The notes below the pieces were generated by a model. The model searched no databases. It saw only the letters and a program-made list of their open reading frames with translations, and was not told where the DNA came from. Shown in pieces: positions 7,977-13,301 of a stretch of DNA of 13,392 bases. Source of the stretch: Clostridia bacterium (GTDB lineage: Bacteria; Bacillota_A; Clostridia; Peptostreptococcales; JAAYPU01); the NCBI GenBank assembly GCA_022360735.1, contig JAKSCF010000665.1, forward strand, positions 1 to 13,392. Reading direction: 5' to 3'. Each line of letters opens with the position of its first letter. Position 1 is the stretch's first letter. The translations under genes and the position numbers were made by a program.

Positions 7977-8519
7977 ATGGACAAAAAACTTACAATTTTT
8001 ATTGATAGTGGAGATACGCTGATAGATGAAGGTACAGAAGTTCATGAAAGAGATAGTGAATTAGTACTAAAAGCAGACTTGATACCAGGTGCCAAAGAAA
8101 CGATTATTGACCTTAAAGAAAAAGGCTATAAAATTATAATGGTAGCCGATGGCTTACGACAATCCTTTATTAATGTTTATAAGCAACATGACCTCTATGA
8201 CCATTATGATGGGCATATCTATTCAGAGGATATAGGTGTGAATAAGCCGGACAAAAAGATGTTTGAAGCAGCCTTAACTGCTGCAGGATTAACCAGTGAC
8301 GATTGCCATCGTGTGGTTATGGTAGGTAATAATTTATCAAGAGATATTAAAGGGGCCAACAATATGAATATGATTAGCATACATCTCGCGTGGTCACCCA
8401 GATATCCAAAGAATGCGACCCATGAAAGTGAGGTACCAGATTACGTGATTAATCATCCAGTGGAACTTGTAGGTTTGGTAGAAAAACTCAATGATGAAAT
8501 TGAGAGTCAATGGAATTAA
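7977..8519 (+). CDS. HAD-superfamily protein with altered catalytic motifs
   Basis: Small cytoplasmic Rossmann-fold protein of 180 residues, placed last in the importer operon 36 bases after DppF, with AAGGAAATGGAG (7957-7968) before the ATG. HAD motif I is at 10-15 (DSGDTL): the nucleophile Asp10 is present, but the usual Asp two residues later is Gly12. The motif II region IIMVAD (53-58) shows Ala/Asp instead of Ser/Thr. Motif III Lys90 (GVNKPD) is present. Motif IV reads VGNNLSRDIKGA (116-127), with Asn118 where Asp is common but Asp123 kept. Family members are mostly phosphatases or related phosphotransferases, and DxG variants do occur among uncharacterised HAD proteins. It may act on an imported, phosphorylated compound, but neither substrate nor activity can be assigned. 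Confidence 0.85.
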   Translation: MDKKLTIFIDSGDTLIDEGTEVHERDSELVLKADLIPGAKETIIDLKEKGYKIIMVADGLRQSFINVYKQHDLYDHYDGHIYSEDIGVNKPDKKMFEAALTAAGLTSDDCHRVVMVGNNLSRDIKGANNMNMISIHLAWSPRYPKNATHESEVPDYVINHPVELVGLVEKLNDEIESQWN

Positions 8520-8569
8520 AACTCTGGTAAGCCAGGGAGTACATAAAGTTCCTGACAAAAAAGGTATAA

Positions 8570-8607
8570 AAGCAATAAAGCCATTTTATAAAATGGCTTT
8601 ATTGCTT
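8570..8607. terminator. Perfect palindrome at the end of the importer operon, probable (bidirectional) terminator
   Basis: The 38-base sequence is a perfect palindrome (arms 8570-8588 and 8589-8607, centre CCATTTTA/TAAAATGG), able to form a 17-base-pair hairpin with a 4-base loop. On the + strand no clean U-run follows. On the - strand the stem is followed by TTTATACC then TTTTTT (reading from 8569 down to 8555), a better intrinsic terminator for transcripts coming from the sugar-acid operon. It lies 50 bases after the HAD stop codon, between two convergent units. Confidence 0.6.
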
Positions 8608-9018
8608 AATGTTATAAAAAAAATAGGATTAACATTAGTAAATGAAAATGATGTAAGGCAATATCCCAAAACATCAGAAACGGCAAGAGAGCTAATGTAT
8701 TCATTTATTAATGTAAAATGTTGAAAAACTTTATAGGGGTTATGAAAAAAATTTATAGACAATAATGTCTGGTAAGAAACAGTATTACTCACCTTTCGGG
8801 CACGGGTTTACAATGAAGATACTTGATAAGACGGTTAAAGAAATAGTTCATAAGGTTTTTGACAGGTTAAAAAGCATTTCTGAGAATGAAATCGCAGAAA
8901 AAAGGTATCAGGAAAAGGTTAAAGCTGCTCAGCTAAAACGCAACAAAGCAAAAGAGGACTTTGCAGTTCGTTCCGGATTATTATCTGAGAATAAGCACTT
9001 TTTCCCATTAGCCTGGTT
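8608..9018 (+). other. Gene-poor junction with a possible decayed open frame
   Basis: No confident gene is seen in these 411 bases. A + strand frame from 8765 runs to 9193, but its last 175 bases are only the antisense of the dehydratase gene. Its unique part (about residues 1-80) is polar, lysine-rich and coiled-coil-like around KRYQEKVKAAQLKRNKAKED, and I recognise no family. The start has no ribosome site of its own but overlaps the stop of a 7-codon frame beginning at 8742 after AGGGG. The likeliest reading is the remnant of a truncated gene cut off where the dehydratase block begins near 9015. A small real gene is possible but weakly supported. Confidence 0.35.
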
Positions 9019-10167
9019 TTACCATTCTGCAATGACACCATCCGGCATTCTCCAAACAGGATTTTTCCAGCTGTGCCCCTTTTTAGCCATTTCTCTTACA
9101 TGGTCTTCGTTGACTTTTATACCTAATCCGGCACCTTTTAATTGGTTGACATATCCATTTTCATACTCAAAGACACTTTTATCTTCAAGATAATCAAGTA
9201 AGTCAGATCCCTCATTATAATGAATCCCTAAGCTTTGTTCCTGTATAAAAGCATTGGGAGTACAAAAATCAAGCTGGAGGCACGAAGCAAGTGCAATGGG
9301 ACCTAAAGGACAGTGTGGTGCAACAGCAACATCATAGGCTTCTGCCATGGCTGCTATCTTTTTAGTTTCCAGGATCCCTCCGGCATGACTTAAATCCGGC
9401 TGGATAATATCAACGCCACCATCATGCAATATATTCTTAAAGCCCCACCGGGTATAGTTTCTCTCTCCGGTGGCGATAGGTATGCTTGTACTTCTTTTTA
9501 GTTCTATAAAAGCTTCTTCATTTTCACATAAAACAGGTTCTTCAACAAACAAGGGTCGTAAAGGCTCCAGCTCTTTTATGATGATTTTGGCCATGCCCTT
9601 ATGGACCCTACCGTGAAAATCCAATGCAACATCCATATCGTAACCTGCGGCATCCCTTACGGCCTGAACTCTTTTTAAAACTTCATCCACTTTTTTGTAT
9701 GAGTCAATCCATGCAAGTTCTGATGTAGCATTCATTTTTACGGCAGTATAGCCTTCCTGTATTTTTTGTTTTACCTCTTTGGCTATATGCTCAGGCCTAT
9801 CCCCGCCTATCCAGCAGTACACCCTTATTTTATCCCGGACAGCACCGCCTAAAAGTTCATAAACAGGTACACCTAAAAATTTACCTTTTATATCCCAAAG
9901 GGCTTGTTCTATTCCGGATATTGCACTCATTAAAATAGGACCGCCCCTGTAAAAGCCGCCTCTATATAAAACCTGAAAAATATCTTCAATATCTCCTGCT
10001 TTTCTGCCAATGATGTAATCTTTCATTTCATTCACTGCTGCAGCAACAGTATCTGCCTTGCCTTCAACGATTGGCTCGCCCCACCCGGTAATACCGCATT
10101 CGGTTGTTATCTTTAAAAACAACCATCTGGGAGGTACTTTAAATAATTCAAGCTTTTTAATTTTCAT
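9019..10167 (-). CDS. dgoD: D-galactonate dehydratase-like enzyme (enolase superfamily, mandelate racemase subgroup)
   Basis: Predicted to dehydrate a sugar acid, most likely D-galactonate to 2-keto-3-deoxy-D-galactonate, in the cytoplasm with Mg2+. The length of 382 residues equals that of Escherichia coli DgoD as I recall it, and similarity runs end to end, including GFYRGGPILMSAISGIEQAL and QPDLSHAGGI. The expected catalytic residues are present: Asp183 and His185 in LDFHGRV, metal ligands Glu209 (VEEP) and Glu235 (GER), His285 in APHCPLGP and Glu310 (QEQSLGIHY). On its strand, GAGAGGAAGG lies about 8 bases before the ATG. It is 29 bases downstream of the aldolase gene, so the two form an operon that links dehydration to cleavage. 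Enolase-superfamily dehydratases can differ in sugar stereochemistry, so the exact substrate is inferred from motif identity. Confidence 0.88.
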   Translation of the reverse strand: MKIKKLELFKVPPRWLFLKITTECGITGWGEPIVEGKADTVAAAVNEMKDYIIGRKAGDIEDIFQVLYRGGFYRGGPILMSAISGIEQALWDIKGKFLGVPVYELLGGAVRDKIRVYCWIGGDRPEHIAKEVKQKIQEGYTAVKMNATSELAWIDSYKKVDEVLKRVQAVRDAAGYDMDVALDFHGRVHKGMAKIIIKELEPLRPLFVEEPVLCENEEAFIELKRSTSIPIATGERNYTRWGFKNILHDGGVDIIQPDLSHAGGILETKKIAAMAEAYDVAVAPHCPLGPIALASCLQLDFCTPNAFIQEQSLGIHYNEGSDLLDYLEDKSVFEYENGYVNQLKGAGLGIKVNEDHVREMAKKGHSWKNPVWRMPDGVIAEW

Positions 10168-10196
10168 ATGTACGCCTTCCTCTCATATTAAGAATA

Positions 10197-10970
10197 TTAT
10201 AAATCGTTTTTGATATGCTTCATTTTCGCGGTCAACGCTTCTCTTAATATGCCAAGATCAACTGAATAGGAAATGTACCGGACACCGGCTTTTTTCCATT
10301 TAGGGGCATCTTCTGTTGAATCGATAAAAATTCCAACCAGCTTATGCTTCATTTTGCAAAGTGCAACTATTTTTTTTATTTCCGCTTCAACTACAGGGTT
10401 GTTAACCTGCCCTGGTACACCAAGTGACTGTGACAGGTCATATGGACCTATAAAGACAATATCAATGTCCTTAACATTTAAGATATCTTCTAAATTGTTA
10501 AGCGCTTCTTTTCCTTCAAGCTGGATGACAATGACAGTCTCATTTGCACAGTTAAAATAATCAAATTTATCCATATGAGAATATTTTGCTGCCCTGACAT
10601 ACCGGCAAACCCCTCTTTGGCCCAATGGGGCAAACTTTGCATGTTGGATAACAGCCTCTGCCTGTTTTCTGTTTTCTATTTGCGGAACCTGAATTCCCAG
10701 AGCACCAATATCCAAAGCTTCACCAGCCATATTAAGCATATTTTCCTTAATCCTGACGATTGGAAAAACACCGGAGATTTCTGCTGCCCGGATTAAATTT
10801 TGAATGTTTTCAATATGGTTAGGACCATGCTCAAGATCAATAATAACAAAGTCACATCCGCTATACCCCATTACTTCAATAAAAGCAGGATCACAGGTTT
10901 TTGAAAAAGGTCCTGAAACGATACCATTTTCAATTTTTTTCCTAAATAAACGAACCATTTCTACATGCAT
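10197..10970 (-). CDS. HpcH/HpaI-family class II aldolase (2-keto-3-deoxy sugar-acid aldolase candidate)
   Basis: Predicted metal-dependent pyruvate aldolase cleaving a 2-keto-3-deoxy acid to pyruvate and an aldehyde. The 257 residues match the usual size. Family residues seen: IIDLEHGP (43-50) with catalytic His48, Arg73 in PIVRI, GQRGV (117-121), metal ligands Glu152 (IQLEGKEA) and Asp178 (GPYDLS). The start at 10970 is supported by AAAGGA 8 bases upstream on its strand. It is the first gene of the unit, before the galactonate dehydratase-like gene, whose predicted product would be its substrate. Relatives include HpaI, KDR aldolase (RhmA) and GarL, so sugar specificity is uncertain. No 2-keto-3-deoxygalactonate kinase is visible, which suggests unphosphorylated cleavage, or that the kinase lies elsewhere. 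Confidence 0.85.
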   Translation of the reverse strand: MHVEMVRLFRKKIENGIVSGPFSKTCDPAFIEVMGYSGCDFVIIDLEHGPNHIENIQNLIRAAEISGVFPIVRIKENMLNMAGEALDIGALGIQVPQIENRKQAEAVIQHAKFAPLGQRGVCRYVRAAKYSHMDKFDYFNCANETVIVIQLEGKEALNNLEDILNVKDIDIVFIGPYDLSQSLGVPGQVNNPVVEAEIKKIVALCKMKHKLVGIFIDSTEDAPKWKKAGVRYISYSVDLGILREALTAKMKHIKNDL

Positions 10971-10999
10971 AATAACATTCCTTTACAAGCTTTAAAACC

Positions 11000-11028
11000 A
11001 TTTTATCATAGCCAATATTTTTAGTCAA
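11000..11028 (-). promoter_or_regulatory. Promoter of the aldolase-dehydratase operon
   Basis: Read on the - strand, TTGACT (11028-11023) is followed after exactly 17 bases by TAAAAT (11005-11000), a near-consensus sigma-A promoter with TG upstream of the -10. Transcription would start near 10993 and give a short leader to the ATG at 10970. Confidence 0.7.
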
Positions 11029-11031
11029 TTT

Positions 11032-11045
11032 GATCACAGATCACA
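11032..11045. promoter_or_regulatory. Tandem GATCACA repeat, candidate operator for the aldolase-dehydratase operon
   Basis: Two adjacent copies of GATCACA (11032-11038 and 11039-11045) sit just upstream of the - strand -35 box; read toward the operon they are TGTGATC TGTGATC. That position suits an activator, or a repressor that also touches the divergent promoter at 11067. No regulator gene is linked here, so the protein involved is unknown. Confidence 0.35.
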
Positions 11046-11066
11046 GGAGCAAAAGGAACTGCCTGC

Positions 11067-11107
11067 TTGACATACATATAATAAAATAGTACAAAATATT
11101 GTCAATA
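11067..11107 (+). promoter_or_regulatory. Promoter and possible operator of the first toxin-antitoxin module
   Basis: A perfect TTGACA (11067-11072) is followed after 17 bases by TACAAA (11090-11095), a moderate -10. A perfect TATAAT also occurs at 11077-11082 but is too close to that -35. The short palindrome TATTGTCAATA (11097-11107) lies at the predicted start of transcription and may be the site of antitoxin autorepression, as is usual for YefM-YoeB modules. The operator role is inference. Confidence 0.45.
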
Positions 11108-11143
11108 ATGTGTTTTTGGCATATCAAGTTGGAGGTATATTAT

Positions 11144-11398
11144 ATGTTGGCAGTTAATTATTCAACAATACGAAATAAACTAAAAGAATATTGTGATCGT
11201 GTTACCGATGACCGGGAAACAGTAATTGTTACCCGGAAAGATGAGAAGAATGTCGTTATTATAAGCCTTGAGGAATACAACACAATTATGAAAGCGGCAA
11301 GAAATGCAGAATATCTTGCAATGATTGATAGGTCAATGGAACAGCTTGTATCAGGGAAAGGAACCGTTCATGAACTGATTGAGGTAGAAGATGAATAA
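11144..11398 (+). CDS. Antitoxin of the Phd/YefM family (first module)
   Basis: Predicted to bind and neutralise the YoeB-like toxin encoded next to it and, with it, to repress its own promoter. The ATG at 11144 has GGAGGT (11131-11136) ahead and gives 84 residues. The frame is open to 11099, but no ribosome site supports that start. The N-terminal part (NYSTIRNKLKEYCDRVTDD, residues 5-23) and VIVTRKDEKNVVIISLEEYNTI (27-48) are the classic YefM DNA-binding and dimer region. The acidic C-terminus ends EVEDE, as expected for the toxin-binding tail. The stop overlaps the toxin start by 8 bases. The protein looks intact although its partner is broken. Confidence 0.9.
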   Translation: MLAVNYSTIRNKLKEYCDRVTDDRETVIVTRKDEKNVVIISLEEYNTIMKAARNAEYLAMIDRSMEQLVSGKGTVHELIEVEDE

Positions 11399-11652
11399 AA
11401 TATGGTCAAATAAATCATGGGATGATTATTTATCATGGCAGAGCCAAGACAAAAAGATACTAAAAACGTATCAATAATCTTGTAAAAGATATTGAAAGAA
11501 ATGGTTTGTCAAAAGGCCTCGGTAAACCTGAGCCTTTAAGATACCGTAAGGCATGGAGCAGACGAATTAATCATGAGCACAGGTTGGTTTATAATTTTGA
11601 TGATAACAATAATTTATGGATTATCTCATGTAAAGGGCACTATGAAGATTAA
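11391..11652 (+). pseudogene. YoeB-like mRNA interferase toxin, frameshifted
   Basis: The reading frame from ATG 11391 begins like YoeB (MNKIWSNKSWDDYLSWQSQD) but stops after 28 residues at a TAA near 11475. Skipping one base in the run of five A (11462-11466) restores the rest of the family: KRINNLVKDIERNG, GKPEPLRYRKAWSRRI, NHEHRLVYNF and the terminal KGHYED before TAA 11650-11652. The residues matching the YoeB active site (Glu in KPEPL, Arg in EHRL, His-Tyr at the end) are all present in the second frame. The toxin would thus be complete except for one extra A. It may be an inactivating mutation or a homopolymer sequencing error. The family cleaves mRNA at the ribosome. The 8-base overlap with the antitoxin gene is typical of the module. 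Confidence 0.88.
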
Positions 11653-11706
11653 ATGGTATGTCCTGAACGAAGGCATCTTTTTTGTACGCCAAAGACATCA
11701 TTTGTC

Positions 11707-11750
11707 GAAAGAAGTCGATTACTTTTGCAGTTGGCTTCTTTCTTATATTT
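11707..11750 (+). terminator. Possible terminator after the first toxin-antitoxin module
   Basis: GAAAGAAG (11707-11714) pairs with CTTCTTTC (11735-11742), and the stem can be lengthened inward by several pairs including G-U. The following bases TTATATTTT are U-rich. It lies about 55 bases after the toxin stop codon. The long loop and mixed pairs make this a moderate call. Confidence 0.45.
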
Positions 11751-11783
11751 TCAGTTTTCTATGGAATATTGAATATAATATTA

Positions 11784-11821
11784 TTGATTGTGAGACATAA
11801 TTATGGTATAATAATACCATA
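11784..11821 (+). promoter_or_regulatory. Promoter with overlapping palindromic operator, second toxin-antitoxin module
   Basis: TTGATT (11784-11789), a 17-base spacer and perfect TATAAT (11807-11812) form a strong promoter with an extended -10 (TGG before it). The -10 is embedded in a perfect inverted repeat, TATGGTAT (11802-11809) and ATACCATA (11814-11821), with 4 bases between arms. Repressor binding there would block RNA polymerase directly, matching the usual autorepression of Phd/YefM modules. Confidence 0.7.
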
Positions 11822-11838
11822 GAGAGGAGTTGATGTTT

Positions 11839-12099
11839 ATGCCAAAAATAATCCCTATTCGAGACTTGAAAAATACAAGCGAAATCTCTCAAATGTGTCA
11901 GGAGGCATCTGAACCAATATATATTACCAAAAATGGTTATGGCAATATGGTTATCATGAGCGTAAAAAAAAAAAAAAAAAAATTGTATATGTTGGATATA
12001 TATAATAAACTGGCTGCAGCTGAAACTCAAATAGCCGAAGGAAAGGTGCTTGAAGGGGATTCTTCTTTGAAAAGCATAAGAGAAAAATACAATGTATAA
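11839..12099 (+). CDS. Antitoxin of the Phd/YefM family (second module) with a 19-base poly-A tract
   Basis: Predicted antitoxin to the ParE-like toxin that follows, and autorepressor of the palindromic promoter. The ATG at 11839 is preferred: AGGAG (11825-11829) is 9 bases upstream, whereas in-frame ATG 11833 is too close, and MPKIIPIRDLKN is a standard N-terminus. The 86 residues include EPIYITKNGYGNMVIMSV (25-42) and MLDIYNKLAAAE (51-62), matching the family. Between them lie six consecutive lysines (43-48) encoded by a run of 19 A (11964-11982), where relatives have a mixed segment such as ETYEKK of the same length, so the frame is kept. A tract this long is prone to slippage in replication and transcription and could switch the gene off. 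It could also be an assembly artefact. Confidence 0.85.
   Translation: MPKIIPIRDLKNTSEISQMCQEASEPIYITKNGYGNMVIMSVKKKKKKLYMLDIYNKLAAAETQIAEGKVLEGDSSLKSIREKYNV
11964..11982 (+). repeat. Poly-A tract (19 A) inside the antitoxin gene
   Basis: Nineteen consecutive A residues, by far the longest single-base run in the window, lie in frame within the second antitoxin gene and encode a run of lysines. Changes of one or two bases would truncate the antitoxin before its toxin-binding tail. Confidence 0.95.
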
Positions 12100-12400
12100 G
12101 TTAGTTGTTTCGGAGCTTGCTCATGAGGATTTGGATAATATTGTAGCGTATATTGCTATTGAGCTTGCAAATCCCATAGCTGCTACAAATTTCCTTGATG
12201 AGGTTGGAAAATGCTATGGCTCTTTGAAAAATAATCCGTTTATGTATGAACGGTGTTATGACGCTCACTTGGAAAGGGAAAGCTACCGAAAGGCAAATAT
12301 TAAAAACTATGTGCTGGTTTATAAGGTTAATGAACCAAATAGAGTGGTTATCATTTATCGCTTTTTTTATGGTGCGCAGGACTATGTAAAACTAATATAG
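12092..12400 (+). CDS. RelE/ParE-family toxin (second module)
   Basis: Predicted toxin, 102 residues, the normal size for the family. The start ATG overlaps the antitoxin end by 8 bases and depends on translational coupling; only a weak GAGAAAA precedes it. The N-terminus (YKLVVSELAHEDLDNIVAYI, residues 2-21) is the usual first strand plus helix. The C-terminal sheet contains YRKANIKNYVLVYKV (65-79) and VVIIYRFFYGAQDY (85-98), the hallmark of the ParE/RelE plasmid-stabilisation group. Family members either poison DNA gyrase (ParE) or cleave ribosome-bound mRNA (RelE), and sequence alone does not settle which. Unlike the toxin of the first module it is intact. Confidence 0.9.
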   Translation: MYKLVVSELAHEDLDNIVAYIAIELANPIAATNFLDEVGKCYGSLKNNPFMYERCYDAHLERESYRKANIKNYVLVYKVNEPNRVVIIYRFFYGAQDYVKLI

Positions 12401-12481
12401 AGAATAAATCGAAGTGATATGTATGGGTTAACTATTATATTACTGTTGTTCATAAAATCAATTCTTAACATGTAATTAAAT

Positions 12482-12507
12482 AAAAGATTGATTATAGCAT
12501 CTTTTTT
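12482..12507 (+). terminator. Probable terminator after the second toxin-antitoxin module
   Basis: AAAAGAT (12482-12488) pairs with ATCTTTT (12499-12505) around a 10-base loop, and the 3' arm merges into a run of six T. It lies about 80 bases after the toxin stop. The stem is short and AT-rich, so the call is moderate. Confidence 0.5.
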
Positions 12508-12549
12508 GACCTAACATTCCAAACCTAGACGCAAAAATTGATACAATGG

Positions 12550-12574
12550 AAAGCCCTTGATTTAAGGGCTTTTT
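12550..12574. terminator. Strong hairpin AAAGCCCTT/AAGGGCTTT, probable terminator
   Basis: Perfect 9-base arms, AAAGCCCTT (12550-12558) and AAGGGCTTT (12564-12572), flank a 5-base loop and are followed by TT. The A/T ends and GC core are typical of an intrinsic terminator usable from either side. It may belong to the recombinase-bearing element rather than to the toxin operon, which already has a candidate upstream. Confidence 0.6.
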
Positions 12575-12580
12575 GGCGTT

Positions 12581-12707
12581 TCTGGGGTAAGTAAGTATTA
12601 CTTTATGCAATACTTTTTATGTATTTTGCACCCTTTAGTTAAAAGATGCACACCCCAGATGTAAAATGTATTAAAAAACGGAACCTGACTTGAGGAGGGA
12701 GGTAGTT
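12581..12707. other. Intergenic stretch with inverted repeats before the recombinase remnant
   Basis: No gene is seen here. TCTGGGGT (12581-12588) is repeated in inverted form as ACCCCAGA (12652-12659), a GC-rich pair in an AT-rich setting, enclosing a second small hairpin, AAGTATT (12593-12599) and AATACTT (12609-12615), followed by TTTTAT. The paired repeats next to a recombinase fragment could be old recombination-site or transcription-stop sequences. A strong ribosome site GAGGAGGGAGG (12692-12702) precedes ATG 12708, which opens only a 6-codon frame (MRSYRP). Confidence 0.35.
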
Positions 12708-12750
12708 ATGAGGAGCTATAGACCTTGAGTTTAAACCAAAATAATTATTA

Positions 12751-13116
12751 TTGTGTAATAAACAACACTTTGGTATAAAGGAACTCGGAGAATATGGAAT
12801 ACAGCGAAGGGCAACCCGTTATAATTCACAGAATGTACTGAATGGTCTTTTAGTTTGCACTGAATGTGGAGCCAACTATCGCAGAATTACCCGTAATTCC
12901 GGTGAAGTGGTTTGGCGCTGTGCCAACCGAGTTAAACATGGCAAAAAAATATGTAAACACTCACCTGCTGTAACCGAAGCAACGTTGAAGACCTTTATTT
13001 GCAGCGTTTTGGAATTTAATCCTCAGACTGTTAAGGAATTGCTGAATGTCGTTTATGTAAAAAATGACAGAACAATGGTCGCAAATCTCAAGCAAGCACA
13101 ATCAGCGATAGCTTAA
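12751..13116 (+). pseudogene. C-terminal remnant of a large serine recombinase (zinc ribbon domain)
   Basis: The frame encodes about 121 residues carrying the recombinase zinc beta-ribbon: NGLLVCTECGANYRRI (31-46), then VVWRCANRVKHGKKICKHS, with metal-binding cysteines 36, 39, 57 and 68. TVTEA-like helical sequence follows, as in the C-terminal domain of large serine integrases of clostridial conjugative transposons and phages. The N-terminal catalytic resolvase domain with its active serine, and the central recombinase domain, are missing, so it cannot recombine DNA on its own. The only in-frame start is a TTG at 12751 without a ribosome site, and a stop lies at 12742. The 6-codon frame at 12708 with a strong ribosome site could be the original start, left by an internal deletion. 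This marks a decayed mobile element. Confidence 0.85.
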
Positions 13117-13124
13117 ATATTTTA

Positions 13125-13152
13125 TTGTGTACATCTATTTTTATGGTATAAT
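13125..13152 (+). promoter_or_regulatory. Promoter upstream of the final partial gene
   Basis: TTGTGT (13125-13130), a 16-base spacer and perfect TATAAT (13147-13152), with TG one base before the -10, make an extended -10 promoter. The 13 bases TTATGGTATAATA (13141-13153) are identical to those of the second toxin-antitoxin promoter (11801-11813), although the right arm of the operator palindrome is not conserved here. Transcription would leave a leader of about 140 bases. Confidence 0.55.
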
Positions 13153-13301
13153 AGTATCAGATAATTATTTTGAATACAGAAGATTCTATCAAATAGAAGT
13201 ACCAGAATAGTTAAAAGAAAACTTGTAATTTATTGTCAGACACATAAAAGCGTATCAATAGAGTAACGTATTTTTTCTTAAATCTTTTTTTGAGGTGACA
13301 A

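Noticed and set aside
8491..8724. 77-residue + strand frame overlapping the HAD gene end
   Set aside because: It spans the perfect 38-base palindrome, lacks a ribosome site and shows no recognisable family.
10273..10995. Three + strand frames antisense to the aldolase gene
   Set aside because: The opposite strand encodes a complete HpcH/HpaI aldolase with conserved residues.
11573..11800. 75-residue + strand frame
   Set aside because: It lies in another frame over the end of the YoeB-like toxin and the following hairpin; the family sequence is in the neighbouring frame.
11743..12030. 95-residue - strand frame
   Set aside because: It is antisense to the second antitoxin, and its phenylalanine run is simply the complement of the poly-A tract.
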